A DNA stretch of 64,000 nt from Bacillus infantis (GCF_020171945.1 NZ_JAIVAP010000013.1:1-64000), one strand, 5' to 3'; positions 53,665 to 62,860 are shown, numbered from the stretch's first letter. Notes: generated by a model not told the origin, from the letters alone. Translations and numbers: made by a program.

Positions 53665-53737
53665 TGCATCAAAAATTCACCTCTAAAATATGATGGATTT
53701 CTAACAAATGGACATAATATTTGGGAGGTGATTGGAT

Positions 53738-54742
53738 ATGGATAAGGAAAATTTCAAACTGACATCTTCTGAAATCGGGTCCTTATGGGGAGAGTACATA
53801 AACGGAACAGCGGTTGATATGGTAAATAGATATATGTACTCCATTATTGAGGATGAAGAAATCAAAAGCATCTTTAATGAAGCAATAATGATATTCGAAC
53901 GGCAAAAAGCGCAAATTAAGGCGTTTATTGAGAATGAGGGGTTTCCGGTTCCGATTGGATTCAGCGAAACCGACCTGTACCCGGGAAAGCAGAGGCTGTT
54001 TACAGATACATTCTGCCTGAATTATTTAAACATCATGACTACTCACGGGCTGCTGGGGCATAGCACATCATTAGGCGTTTCGATCAGGAAAGATTTGAGG
54101 TTATTTTACGATGCATGCGGTGAAGATGCGAAAAAAATGTATCATCAAACCATTGATTTACTGCTCGAGAAAGGGCTTTTCCAAAGAGACCCTTTGTTTT
54201 ATCCGGACGACCAGCCTAAGTTTGTTACAAACAAAGATTTTAAGGACGGTTTTTTCGGCAAAGGCAGAACACTTTCAGCACCGGAAATTATCAGTATTTC
54301 TTTAAACATCAAAAAGAGCATTATGGCCAAAACTCTTTCGATTGCATTCAGCCAAATAGTTCAGTCAGAAGAGGTGAAAAAGTTCCTGGCCGAATCTGAG
54401 AAGACTGCCAATGGCCAAATTATATCTCTTTCGAAAATTATGCAGGCTGATAATCTGCCGGTTCCGAAATCCTGGGAAACAGAAGTTACCATATCAACCG
54501 AAGCACCATTTTCCGATAAATTGATCATGTATCATATGGGATTCTTATTTCAGGCAGCCCAAAACTACCTTGGAGCAGGCCTGGCAGCCGCAATGAGAAC
54601 AGACCTGGTCACTACATATGAGGCAACCATTCTGCAGAACCTGATGGTTACGAAAAACTGGTTTGATGTCATGGTGAAAAATAAGTGGCTTGAACAGCCT
54701 CCTCTTGCACCGAATCGAACAGAAATTGCCAAGCGGAAATAA
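53738..54742 (+). CDS. DUF3231 family protein
   Basis: A 334-residue all-alpha protein with two DUF3231 halves (LTSSEIGSLWGEYINGTAVDMVNRYMYSIIEDEEIKSIF in the first, APEIISISLNIKKSIMAKTLSIAFSQIVQSEEVKKFL in the second). The family is common in spore-forming Bacillaceae and its function is unknown; the fold looks like a ferritin-type four-helix bundle. GGGAGGTGA precedes ATG 53738. It ends at a strong terminator. Confidence 0.78.
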   Translation: MDKENFKLTSSEIGSLWGEYINGTAVDMVNRYMYSIIEDEEIKSIFNEAIMIFERQKAQIKAFIENEGFPVPIGFSETDLYPGKQRLFTDTFCLNYLNIMTTHGLLGHSTSLGVSIRKDLRLFYDACGEDAKKMYHQTIDLLLEKGLFQRDPLFYPDDQPKFVTNKDFKDGFFGKGRTLSAPEIISISLNIKKSIMAKTLSIAFSQIVQSEEVKKFLAESEKTANGQIISLSKIMQADNLPVPKSWETEVTISTEAPFSDKLIMYHMGFLFQAAQNYLGAGLAAAMRTDLVTTYEATILQNLMVTKNWFDVMVKNKWLEQPPLAPNRTEIAKRK

Positions 54743-54746
54743 CCTG

Positions 54747-54783
54747 AAAATGCCCTCCATAAAGGCCAGGGCATTTTATTTTT
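54747..54783 (+). terminator. Terminator of the DUF3231 gene
   Basis: AAAATGCCCT pairs with AGGGCATTTT, followed by ATTTTTAAA. Confidence 0.75.
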
Positions 54784-54853
54784 AAAAATAGTCGCTCCAA
54801 AACAAAAGCGGACTATTTGCCGAAAAAAACTGTGCCTGGCAGCGTGTCACCTC

Positions 54854-55423
54854 TTATTCCGCTGAAGTCCGATGTCCTCCGCTCCTGAACACCATATCAA
54901 TCTGCTCCGCCAAGTATCCCGGCGTATAAGGCATCCCTTTCTGGATCCACCATGAGATGATGCCAAAGGTAGAGGAGGCAATGATCTCAATGGGGACCTG
55001 CGGGCTGCGCCCTTTTCCTTTTCTGGTCTCCCGCCGGGCCGATATGATGCTTACGATGATGTCGAACAGCCTGCTGCGGAAGTCCTTGCTTTCGAGCATC
55101 ACATTGAAGAGGCCGGCATGCTCATAGAAATGCTCCAAAAATGAGACAATGATGGGCGTTGTTTTATCCACGTTTTCTTCGAATAGAGGGCGGATCGTCT
55201 CTGTCAGTTCTTCAAGCACTTCCGTTACCATCTGTTCCTTTAGATCCTCGATATCCTGGTAGTGAAGATAAAAGGTTGCCCGGTTCAATTCGGCACGGTC
55301 TGCCAGCTTCTGGACAGTTAATTTGCTTTGGTCCCCATTTGCCTGGAGCAGGGACACGAGCGCTTCCTTGAACATCTTTTTTGTCCGGATAATGCGTGGA
55401 TCAATCTTTTCCTGGCTAGACAT
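54854..55423 (-). CDS. TetR/AcrR-family regulator
   Basis: A 189-residue repressor with an N-terminal helix-turn-helix (RTKKMFKEALVSLLQANGDQSKLTVQKLADRAELNRATFYLHYQDIEDL) and a helical C-terminal ligand domain (TetR_C-type, IISWWIQKGMPYTPGYLAEQI). It is divergent from an EmrB/QacA-type exporter, so it probably represses it. Paired direct repeats of GTxTCAATTAATTA (55557 and 55576) in the intergenic region are the likely operator. Confidence 0.85.
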   Translation of the reverse strand: MSSQEKIDPRIIRTKKMFKEALVSLLQANGDQSKLTVQKLADRAELNRATFYLHYQDIEDLKEQMVTEVLEELTETIRPLFEENVDKTTPIIVSFLEHFYEHAGLFNVMLESKDFRSRLFDIIVSIISARRETRKGKGRSPQVPIEIIASSTFGIISWWIQKGMPYTPGYLAEQIDMVFRSGGHRTSAE

Positions 55424-55547
55424 TTTCCCACTCCTTTGACTATAATCCCAAACTTTTTTGACATACTAACAAAAAATGTCGATTAGTTTACATTTTACTG
55501 GAAAGTGTAAATGGCTTTTTCCCTTTCCGCATGTTAGCATCTACTTT

Positions 55548-55589
55548 ATTGACAACGTATCAATTAATTAACATAGTGTCAATTAATTA
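55548..55589. promoter_or_regulatory. MFS promoter with 19-bp direct repeat
   Basis: TTGACA (55549-55554) and CATAGT (55572-55577) lie 17 bases apart. GTATCAATTAATTA (55557-55570) and GTGTCAATTAATTA (55576-55589) are direct repeats 19 bases apart across the promoter, the candidate TetR operator. Confidence 0.6.
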
Positions 55590-55610
55590 TAGGGGAAAGG
55601 GTTTTTAAAA

Positions 55611-57041
55611 ATGAATGAGTCTATCAATCGAAAGATTCTTATACCTGTCATGCTTTTGGGGTCTTTTTTATCCATCTTGAACCAGACGATCTTAAATGTG
55701 GCTCTGCCTGATCTGATGACCGAGTTTGATATTGGTCCGACAACGGTTCAATGGCTGATCACGGGCTTTATGCTGGTGAACGGGATTCTGGTTCCGGTGA
55801 CGGCCTTTTTGATGAAGAGGTACACCACCCGGCAGCTGTTTCTCAGCTCGATGCTTCTGCTTTTTGCAGGGACGCTTGTCAGTGCGGCTGCACCGGGATT
55901 TGAATTCCTTTTAATCGGGCGCCTGATTCAGGCGGCGGGGGCCGGAATTATCATGCCGCTCCTGATGACGGTTGTGTTGGTCGTTTACCCGAAGGAAGGG
56001 CGCGGGGCGGCAATGGGCTTTATCGGACTGGCGATGATTTTTGCGCCGGCCATTGGTCCGACGATTGCTGGCTTTGTTATTGAACATTATTCCTGGCGCT
56101 GGATTTTCATCGGCATGCTGCCGCTTGTGGCGATCGTCATCCTGCTGTCTTTAAAGTTCCTTGTGAATGTATCGGAAACAACGAAAGCCAGGCTTGATTA
56201 CACCAGTGTCCTATGGTCGACAATCGGCTTCGGCGGGCTGCTGTTTGGATTGAGCAATGCAGGGGATAAAGGCTGGGGAAGCGCTGAGGTGCTGATCTTC
56301 ATGGCAATTGGTTTGATTTTTCTGGTTCTGTTCTGCCTGCGCCAGATTCGTTCCAAGGATCCCCTCCTGAATTTGAGTGTATTCAAGATACCCCTGTTCA
56401 CGACGACGACTATCATCAGCGTAATGATCATGTTTGTGATGTACGCAGATATGATCCTGCTGCCGATTTATCTGCAGGCAAGCAGGGGCTTTACTGTTCT
56501 CGATACAGCTTTGCTTTTGCTTCCCGGTGCCCTGGTAAATGCTTTGATGTCGCCTGTCTCTGGAAAGCTGCTGGATAAGTTCGGCATTAAGCCGATTATA
56601 ATGGTTGGGCTGCTGTTCATGATTCCTTCCATTTGGGCGGTAACCCATCTGACAGAAACGACCACCTATAATTATTTAATGATCCGGACCATTTTCCTGC
56701 GCATCGGGATCAGCTTTCTGACAATGCCGCTGAATACGGCAGGATTGAATTCCCTGCCGAGCCATTTGAATGCCCACGGGTCGGCCGTGACAAATACTGT
56801 TCGTCAGCTGGCAGGATCCATCGGGACGGCCTTGATCATCACAATATTTACAAGCAGGACTTCTGCCCATGCAACCGGATTGCTGGAAGCCAACCATCAG
56901 CTGCGGCCTTCTCAAGTGGCACTGGAGTCTTCTATCCTCGGGACAAATGATGCGTATATGTTCATGTTTGCTTTAGGGATCATTACCTTCATTGTGTCGC
57001 TGTTTGTAAGAAAGGAAAAGAGCGGTGCTGAGGCAAAATAG
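55611..57041 (+). CDS. EmrB/QacA-family (DHA2) multidrug exporter
   Basis: A 476-residue proton-driven exporter with 14 predicted helices. Motif C-type NQTILNVALPDLMTEF, QWLITGFMLVNGILVPVTAFLMKRY, GRLIQAAGAGIIMPLLMTVVL and GWRWIF-type HYSWRWIFIGMLP are all present. GGGGAAAGGG is upstream of ATG 55611. Its divergent TetR-family gene predicts induction by a substrate drug. It resembles LmrB/YhcA-type proteins of Bacillus, but the substrate is not known. Confidence 0.87.
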   Translation: MNESINRKILIPVMLLGSFLSILNQTILNVALPDLMTEFDIGPTTVQWLITGFMLVNGILVPVTAFLMKRYTTRQLFLSSMLLLFAGTLVSAAAPGFEFLLIGRLIQAAGAGIIMPLLMTVVLVVYPKEGRGAAMGFIGLAMIFAPAIGPTIAGFVIEHYSWRWIFIGMLPLVAIVILLSLKFLVNVSETTKARLDYTSVLWSTIGFGGLLFGLSNAGDKGWGSAEVLIFMAIGLIFLVLFCLRQIRSKDPLLNLSVFKIPLFTTTTIISVMIMFVMYADMILLPIYLQASRGFTVLDTALLLLPGALVNALMSPVSGKLLDKFGIKPIIMVGLLFMIPSIWAVTHLTETTTYNYLMIRTIFLRIGISFLTMPLNTAGLNSLPSHLNAHGSAVTNTVRQLAGSIGTALIITIFTSRTSAHATGLLEANHQLRPSQVALESSILGTNDAYMFMFALGIITFIVSLFVRKEKSGAEAK

Positions 57042-57048
57042 AGAAACG

Positions 57049-57076
57049 GAGGGACAGGTTTTCTGTCCCTCTTTTT
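57049..57076 (+). terminator. Exporter gene terminator
   Basis: GAGGGACAG pairs with CTGTCCCTC around GTTTT, followed by TTTTTA. Confidence 0.8.
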
Positions 57077-57149
57077 AAAAAAATATATAAGGCAGGCTCA
57101 TCTATTTTTATTCCGTCCATTTGTCTGGTAAACTTTCCGATATATATAG

Positions 57150-58976
57150 TTGAAAAAGATTCCAATCAGGAAGGTGATTGACATTCAGCCAGAAATTACA
57201 TTGACCAGCATCGTGGTCGTCATCGTACTCGGTATGTTTTCACAATGGCTTGCTTGGCGGATTCAGTGGCCATCCATTGTGATTATGACGGTTGCCGGGC
57301 TTTTGATCGGCCCTGTACTGGGTCTGATCAATCCGCAGGAAGGGCTTGGGGAGCTTTACAGTCCGATCATCTCTCTAGCTGTTGCATTGATTCTATTTGA
57401 AGGCAGCAACAGCCTGGATATCCGGGAGCTGAAGGGGATTTCCAAATCTGTTTTCCGCATTGTGACCCTTGGCGCCCTTTTAGCATGGGTCGGGGGCTCT
57501 GTGGCGGCACATTATATTGCGGGGCTTGATCTTGAAATTTCCTTTATCATCGGGGGTCTGTTTGTGGTGACCGGGCCTACGGTCATCATTCCGCTGCTCA
57601 GGCAGGCAAAATTATCAGCACGGGTTTCTTCAGTGCTGAAGTGGGAAGGCATCATCGTCGACCCGATTGGTCCTTTGCTGGCCCTTTTTGCGTATGAAAT
57701 TATCAAAATAACCTTGGATAAGCCTGTGCATATCAGTGATTTCATTCCATTTTTCATTGATTCCTTGTTTGCCATCATAGTCGGCTATGCAATTGGGATT
57801 CTGGTCAGCCTTTTAGTAGGCAGAGGGTGGCTGCCTGAATACTTGAAGTCACCGATTATCTTTTGTTTTGTTCTGATTTGCTTCGTGCTTGGCGAAGCGA
57901 TCATGCACGAGGTCGGGATGCTCGCTGTAACTGTCATGGGGCTGACACTTGCGCGGACGAAGAAATATGTCCATTCAATCGGAAGCATCGGCCACTTCAT
58001 GGAAAATATTTCGGTTATGCTGACTTCGACTATCTTTATTCTGCTGACCGCCTCCCTGACAAGGGAAACGATTATGGACGTGTTCACGTGGCCAATCATT
58101 TTATTCGTCATCATTATGCTTTTCCTTGTTCGTCCATTATCGATATGGATCTCAACGATTGGCACAGAACTGACCTTGCAGGAAAAAACCCTTGTGAGCT
58201 GGATTGCGCCAAGAGGGATTGTTGCATTGACGGTTTCGGGGTATTTTGCTGCACTATTGATTGAAGATGGCTATTCTAATGCCTCAATCTTAACGCCGCT
58301 GACTCTCGCACTTGTTTTTATCACCGTGTGTGTTCACGGTTTTACCATCGGTCCGATTGCCCGGAGGCTGAAGCTGGCGAATCCGGATTCTTCCGGCGTC
58401 CTGATTGTGGGGGCGAGCAGCTTTGCGATTGCCTTTGCCAGTCACCTGAAGGAATTGGGCGTTCCAGCGCTGATCACGGATACTTCCTTTGATAAGCTAT
58501 ACCATGCAAGGCAGCTGGGAATTGCGACCTATCATGGGGAAATCCTTTCAGAGCACAGTGACTTTGAGATCGACAAGAGTCCTTATAATAACCTTCTCGC
58601 CATGAAGGGGGATGCGGCTTATAATGCACTTGTGTGCCAAACCTATATCCCTGAATTCGGATATAACAACACATTCTCCCTGCCAATTGCTGCGAGGCAG
58701 TCAGAGCACCGGGAGATCTCATCTGCCATTAAAGCGCATCTGCTGTTTGGAGAAGGAGCAACCTTCACAGAACTGAATAAAAAGGTCAACATCGGCTATC
58801 AGATAAGGACAATCGAAATCGAAGGGAAACAAATGCTGGTAAAAGAAGAACTGGAGCCAAATGGAACACCTTTATGCGTAAAAAGGAAAAACGGCGATCT
58901 TGCGTTTGTTACATTTAAAGAAAAGCTGATGCTGAATGTGGGGGATCAGCTCGTGGTATTGGAGCAGGGAGAATAA
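57150..58976 (+). CDS. CPA1-family cation/proton antiporter with TrkA-like C-terminal domains
   Basis: A protein of up to 608 residues. About 12 membrane segments (residues ~17-400) carry the NhaP/CPA1 signatures FEGSNSLDIRELKGISKSVFRIVTLG, TGPTVIIPLLRQ and WEGIIVDPIGPLLALFAYE, then a TrkA_N-like (VLIVGASSFAIAFASHLKEL) and a TrkA_C-like segment (YQIRTIEIEGKQMLVKEELEPNGTPLCVKRKNGDLAFVTF...GDQLVVL). Start choice is unusual: the frame opens with TTG 57150 without a ribosome site, while AAGGTGAT (57171-57178) points at ATT 57183. If ATT is used the protein begins MQPEITLTS and has 597 residues. It likely exports Na+ or K+ for pH homeostasis. Confidence 0.85.
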   Translation: MKKIPIRKVIDIQPEITLTSIVVVIVLGMFSQWLAWRIQWPSIVIMTVAGLLIGPVLGLINPQEGLGELYSPIISLAVALILFEGSNSLDIRELKGISKSVFRIVTLGALLAWVGGSVAAHYIAGLDLEISFIIGGLFVVTGPTVIIPLLRQAKLSARVSSVLKWEGIIVDPIGPLLALFAYEIIKITLDKPVHISDFIPFFIDSLFAIIVGYAIGILVSLLVGRGWLPEYLKSPIIFCFVLICFVLGEAIMHEVGMLAVTVMGLTLARTKKYVHSIGSIGHFMENISVMLTSTIFILLTASLTRETIMDVFTWPIILFVIIMLFLVRPLSIWISTIGTELTLQEKTLVSWIAPRGIVALTVSGYFAALLIEDGYSNASILTPLTLALVFITVCVHGFTIGPIARRLKLANPDSSGVLIVGASSFAIAFASHLKELGVPALITDTSFDKLYHARQLGIATYHGEILSEHSDFEIDKSPYNNLLAMKGDAAYNALVCQTYIPEFGYNNTFSLPIAARQSEHREISSAIKAHLLFGEGATFTELNKKVNIGYQIRTIEIEGKQMLVKEELEPNGTPLCVKRKNGDLAFVTFKEKLMLNVGDQLVVLEQGE

Positions 58977-58991
58977 AATAATAAAAAAACT

Positions 58992-59038
58992 GGTGCCTGT
59001 CCCCATTTTGAGCTGTATAGCAGCGGGGAAGGCACCTA
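58992..59038. terminator. GGTGCCTGTCCCC hairpin between convergent genes
   Basis: GGTGCCTGTCCCC and GGGGAAGGCACC pair with one bulge; TATTTTATTT follows. It is the second copy of the subtype at 25615 and serves convergent genes. Confidence 0.65.
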
Positions 59039-59040
59039 TT

Positions 59041-59472
59041 TTATTTCCGTTTCTTAAGGTAGATAGCGATAGCGATGGCAGCAGCCAGCAATAGGGCGGT
59101 GAGCAGGATGTAGGGAACCGCATCCATCCAATGAAAAGGTGCTTCATGGGCAAAAACGGCCTTTTGCCATTCATTTTCCGCAATTTCAACAGCTATGCCC
59201 TCGTCAGCTGGCAGATCTTTAATCTCAAAATACTTCGTTCCGATGGGGTATTCGTTGGAAGCATTCCCGTAGTAGTCACCCGTCATGTCGTCGGGCCGGG
59301 TTTCTACTTGGCCAATCTTCTTTTCGATTTGGCTTTCCGGCACTTTTTCCTCTGTCACTTCATAAACATTTCCATCCCAGACGACGAAAGGGTAGGCCCA
59401 GCTTAATGCCTGGGCGGAAGCTGCGAAAACAATCAAAGCGCATGGGAAAAAGAGCAGAGATCTTTTCATCAT
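59041..59472 (-). CDS. Membrane protein with signal peptide, unknown
   Basis: A 143-residue protein with an N-terminal signal (MKRSLLFFPCALIVFAASAQALSWA), an extracytoplasmic middle of about 90 residues (VVWDGNVYEVTEEKVPESQIEKKIGQVETRPDD) and one C-terminal helix (YILLTALLLAAAIAIAIYLKKRK). Its start overlaps the stop of the DinB gene (ATGTGATGATG), so they are translated in tandem. I recognise no family. Confidence 0.65.
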   Translation of the reverse strand: MMKRSLLFFPCALIVFAASAQALSWAYPFVVWDGNVYEVTEEKVPESQIEKKIGQVETRPDDMTGDYYGNASNEYPIGTKYFEIKDLPADEGIAVEIAENEWQKAVFAHEAPFHWMDAVPYILLTALLLAAAIAIAIYLKKRK

Positions 59473-59975
59473 CACATCTGCGGCGCTTCCATCCCCATCA
59501 TCGCCCATTCCTCTTTAGCAGGTCCGTAAACACCGGGAACCGCTAATCCTGCCTGGCGCATGAGGATGGTCATTTGTCCGCGATGGTGTGTTTGATGCTG
59601 GATGATGAAGAATAGAAGCTGTCCGTTTGACATTCTTTGGCCGAAAAAGTCTTTTTCTTCTTTGAGGGACTGGTCGGTCCATTGCTCCTTGACTGCATGG
59701 GCGAGAGCGATGCTCGCTTTTTGGTAGATGTCAGAGATGAATTTAGCTGATTGGGGGACCGGATAATCCTTGGCGGGTGCTTCAAAGGCGAGGCCTGTCT
59801 GTGAGGCGATCACACCAATGCTGGTTGCCGTATGCCAGGCAATCCTCCCAAGTGTCCAGTTCTGGGCAGTGACCTCCCGGGACAGAGATTCATCTGTCAG
59901 CTGGTCGAGGACCTTCTGTGTTGTATGCACTTCATAGTTCCATAGCTTTAAAAAACCATCCACTGTCTGAAACAT
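59472..59975 (-). CDS. DinB-family protein
   Basis: A 167-residue four-helix bundle of the DinB family. The three metal-binding His are seen in RIAWHTATS and in the HQTHHRGQMTILMRQAG segment. The family includes damage-induced proteins and thiol-dependent transferases of unknown substrate. AGGAGGAAT lies upstream of its ATG at 59975. It forms an operon with the downstream membrane-protein gene. Confidence 0.85.
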   Translation of the reverse strand: MFQTVDGFLKLWNYEVHTTQKVLDQLTDESLSREVTAQNWTLGRIAWHTATSIGVIASQTGLAFEAPAKDYPVPQSAKFISDIYQKASIALAHAVKEQWTDQSLKEEKDFFGQRMSNGQLLFFIIQHQTHHRGQMTILMRQAGLAVPGVYGPAKEEWAMMGMEAPQM

Positions 59976-60041
59976 CTTTATTCCTCCTCACTTCAATCTT
60001 TCACCAATATATTCCCTGCGTGATGATAATTACCTGTTTTT

Positions 60042-60749
60042 TCAAGAAAATACTTTTGGTGCAACTGAAATGCTGCTGATGATGGACTTTTTAACAGCAT
60101 TGTAAAATGGTTTGCCCGCCCTGTAGAGATAATTAGGATGATAGGTTCGGAAAGCTTGAACAGGCAAGGATCCGCCTTTTAACCTTGCTAGTTTTCCAGC
60201 AGGTTCATGAGCGAGTTCATGATAGGTCAAATCCGGCCACTCGGCTTTAATGTATTGTTCATATCGCGGTCCGGTGAAAAATAAAACAACATCAGGCTTC
60301 AGAATCGCCAATTCCTCTTTGATAACAGGGAATGCTTTCTTTTGGATATCCACCAGACTCTTCCTGGGAGCGCCTTTGCTGCTTTCCTTTCCAAGCTTGA
60401 TAAGATTATTCCAGACTATCTCCACACGCTTGTCCGGGTATGCTTCCTTAATTTCCCCGGTATAATCTTTTACCGTGTTCCAAAACGGCCCTCCATAGCG
60501 GAAGCACTTCCCCTCGCCAAAAAATCGGGAGTAGGTCCCCTGCAGCTCTTCTATGCCCTTAGAGCCCAGCCCGCCTTCCCATGTATTTGTTTCCTGGCCA
60601 AAAAACATCACTTTCAAGTCGGCTTTTAGATATTGTTCCTCATCGTTTATTTTCAGAAGAAGAGGGTTGCTGAGACTGTTTCCTTCAAGAGCTGTAAGCA
60701 TGCCTGGATCGTACCTTTTATATAAATCATAGAGCTGTTGATTCAGCAT
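60042..60749 (-). CDS. Uracil-DNA-glycosylase-like fold protein
   Basis: A 235-residue soluble protein. The segment LKVMFFGQETNTWEGG resembles the motif-1 loop of the UDG superfamily and RTYHPNYLYRAG resembles the HP-containing motif near the C terminus, with LKPDVVLFFTGPRYEQYI in between. The family assignment is tentative, the catalytic residues differ from bona fide UDGs, and the real activity is unknown. AGAAAGGTG precedes the start. It is monocistronic. Confidence 0.55.
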   Translation of the reverse strand: MLNQQLYDLYKRYDPGMLTALEGNSLSNPLLLKINDEEQYLKADLKVMFFGQETNTWEGGLGSKGIEELQGTYSRFFGEGKCFRYGGPFWNTVKDYTGEIKEAYPDKRVEIVWNNLIKLGKESSKGAPRKSLVDIQKKAFPVIKEELAILKPDVVLFFTGPRYEQYIKAEWPDLTYHELAHEPAGKLARLKGGSLPVQAFRTYHPNYLYRAGKPFYNAVKKSIISSISVAPKVFS

Positions 60750-60857
60750 AGTGTGCCACCTTTCTCTCTAACGTATATGGATAACCTTACCATAATATCA
60801 GAGAGGTTGAAGGGGTGAAGAAAAGGATCACATTCTCAAAGATCACAAACCGAACGG

Positions 60858-60886
60858 TTGACAAACTGCTTGTTCGCTACTATTAT
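60858..60886 (+). promoter_or_regulatory. Promoter of the glycine riboswitch operon
   Basis: TTGACA (60858-60863), 17-base spacer, TATTAT (60881-60886). A second TATAAT at 60903-60908 is possible. Confidence 0.75.
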
Positions 60887-60956
60887 ATAAAAAATATTGT
60901 TGTATAATTTCATAACAAAGCTATGAATGCCATGGGTCGTACTATGGCAGGAGCAG

Positions 60957-61022
60957 CTTCTGGAGAGACTGCGGGCTTCCGCGGCGCCGAAGGGTTCACC
61001 ATCTCAGGCAAAAGGACAGAAG
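60957..61022 (+). ncRNA. Glycine riboswitch, single aptamer
   Basis: CTTCTG and CAGAAG close P1. Inside are GGAGAGACT, the P3 arm GCGGGC-TTCC-GC, CGCCGAAGG and CTCAGGCAAAAGGAC, the conserved core of the gcvT/glycine aptamer. Only one aptamer is visible instead of the usual tandem pair. It lies upstream of a CycA-like permease gene. Confidence 0.88.
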
Positions 61023-61087
61023 AGTATTGGATATACATTTGGCATGCCTTATGACTTGCCTTTATATTCGTTATTCTGATGATCAGG

Positions 61088-61119
61088 AGATTGGGGATGC
61101 CCCAGTCTCTTTTTTTATT
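61088..61119 (+). terminator. Terminator of the glycine riboswitch
   Basis: GAGATTGGGG pairs with CCCCAGTCTC around ATG, followed by TTTTTTT. It is the likely expression platform; the permease gene begins about 300 bases downstream. Confidence 0.8.
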
Positions 61120-61168
61120 ACGTAGGAATTCATAGATTGTAAGGCTTGTGAGTATTTATCAATTCTTG

Positions 61169-61350
61169 ATCAACGTCCAGCAGCTGCGCCGAGGTCGCAA
61201 GCCAAACCTCCCAAAAAGGCAAAGAACGCCTTTTCGGGAGGTTCGTCTTGAGGCCCCCAGGAAGCTGGTCATGCAGACGTTGCCACAGGACGTGGCGTTC
61301 TTAGTCTGCGTTCCTAAAGGGTGATCAAGGCGCTTTGCGCTTTTGTTCTT
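61169..61350. repeat. Dispersed repeat, second family, copy 2
   Basis: A longer version of the element at 11431. It has CAGCTGCGCCGAGGTCGCAAGCC, a CCTCCC-AAAAAGGC...GCCTTTT-GGGAGG hairpin and then the 47-base block with the GCCACAGGACGTGGC hairpin, almost identical to 11467-11513, ending in AAGGCGCTTTGCGCTTTTGTTC. It lies between the riboswitch terminator and the permease gene. Confidence 0.75.
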
Positions 61351-61420
61351 TCACTAAAACTTTATGTTCAACACTTCACATCCCAGGGGTCAGACCCTAT
61401 TTTAAAGGGAGGAATCAGGA

Positions 61421-62791
61421 ATGGAACAGCAGGAGTTAAAAAGAGATTTAGCCAATCGGCATGTACAATTGATCGCAATAGGCGGAACGATCGGGACAGG
61501 GTTGTTCCTGGGGTCGGGGAAAGCGAGCCAGCAGGCCGGCCCGTCCATCATCCTGGCGTATCTTCTCGTCGGTACAGCTCTGTTTTTTGTGATGAGGGCG
61601 CTCGGGGAGCTTCTGCTCTCTAAAGCGGGCTATCAGTCTTTCACAGACATCGCAGAGGACTATCTTGGGCCGCGGGCGGCATTTGTGACAGGCTGGACCT
61701 ATTGGTTCTGCTGGATTATGACCGCGATGGCCGATGTGATCGCAGTCGGCGTCTATGTCCAATACTGGTTCGACATCCCGCAATGGGTGCCGGCTGTTAT
61801 CTCCTTGGTCATTCTGCTCGGATTCAATCTGCTGACGGTCAAGCTGTTCGGGGAGTTGGAGTTCTGGTTTGCCCTTATAAAAGTAATCACCATCATTGGG
61901 TTAATTGCAGTCGGCATCATTCTGCTGATTACCGGATTTAAGACTGATGCGGGAACCGTTTCGCTGAGCAATCTCTGGGAGCATGGGGGAGCATTTCCGA
62001 ACGGGGCGGCAGGCTTCTTATTTTCCTTCCAGATGGTAGTCTTTGCCTTCGTCGGCGTGGAGCTCGTGGGCGTATCGGCAGCGGAAACGAGCAACCCGCA
62101 GAAAAATATCCCGTCTGCCATCAATAAGATCCCGCTCCGCATCCTGTTTTTCTATGTGGGCGCCCTGGTTGTCCTTTTATCGATCAATCCATGGACGGAC
62201 CTGAATGCAGCAGAAAGCCCGTTTGTGAAAACATTCAGCCTCATCGGAATCCCGGTTGCGGCAGGAATCATCAATTTCGTTGTGCTGACATCAGCGGCAT
62301 CTGCCTGCAACAGCGGATTATTCTCGACGAGCCGGATTCTGTTCAACCTAAGCAAAAACAATCAGGCACCGGCACGCCTGAATAAGCTGAACAAGCAGCA
62401 TGTGCCGGCCAATGCGCTCTGGCTGTCTGCACTGGTCGTATCCGCGGGGGCTCTTTTGAGCAAGCTTTTGCCAGGGCAGGCCTTTGCCATTGTGACGACC
62501 ATCAGTGCAATCTGCTTCATCTGGGTATGGGGTGTCATCCTTATCTGCCATTTGAAATATAAGAGAACGCGCCCTGAGCTGCATGCGGCATCTGCATTCA
62601 AGGCGCCGTTCACTCCATTAGTGAACTATCTCGTCCTTGCATTATTTGCGATGATCCTCGTCATCATGCTGATTGCTGAAGAAACAAGGCCGGCGCTCCT
62701 GCTGACGCCTGTATGGTTCCTTCTGCTCTATGGGTTCTATTTTTACAGAGGGAAGAAGGAAGCAGCGCTTAAGGTAAAAGAAGTACATTAA
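61421..62791 (+). CDS. cycA: Amino-acid permease, CycA-like (glycine/alanine/serine)
   Basis: A 456-residue APC-superfamily permease with 12 predicted helices. The N terminus ELKRDLANRHVQLIAIGGTIGTGLFLGSGKASQQAGPSIILAYLLVGTALFFVMRALGELLLS is the AAT-family signature and follows the D-serine/D-alanine/glycine carrier CycA closely. Glycine import fits the glycine riboswitch upstream, though leader, intervening repeat and gene are over 400 bases long in total. AAAGGGAGG precedes ATG 61421. Confidence 0.85.
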   Translation: MEQQELKRDLANRHVQLIAIGGTIGTGLFLGSGKASQQAGPSIILAYLLVGTALFFVMRALGELLLSKAGYQSFTDIAEDYLGPRAAFVTGWTYWFCWIMTAMADVIAVGVYVQYWFDIPQWVPAVISLVILLGFNLLTVKLFGELEFWFALIKVITIIGLIAVGIILLITGFKTDAGTVSLSNLWEHGGAFPNGAAGFLFSFQMVVFAFVGVELVGVSAAETSNPQKNIPSAINKIPLRILFFYVGALVVLLSINPWTDLNAAESPFVKTFSLIGIPVAAGIINFVVLTSAASACNSGLFSTSRILFNLSKNNQAPARLNKLNKQHVPANALWLSALVVSAGALLSKLLPGQAFAIVTTISAICFIWVWGVILICHLKYKRTRPELHAASAFKAPFTPLVNYLVLALFAMILVIMLIAEETRPALLLTPVWFLLLYGFYFYRGKKEAALKVKEVH

Positions 62792-62860
62792 GATGGCCAT
62801 GATAATCTCCCTGAATTATGCTATAAAGAAAGGGCATAGAAATCAGCCAAAGGAGATTGA

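Noticed and set aside
61321-61623. Frame starting in the repeat before cycA
   Set aside because: It begins inside a dispersed repeat and runs out of frame through cycA.
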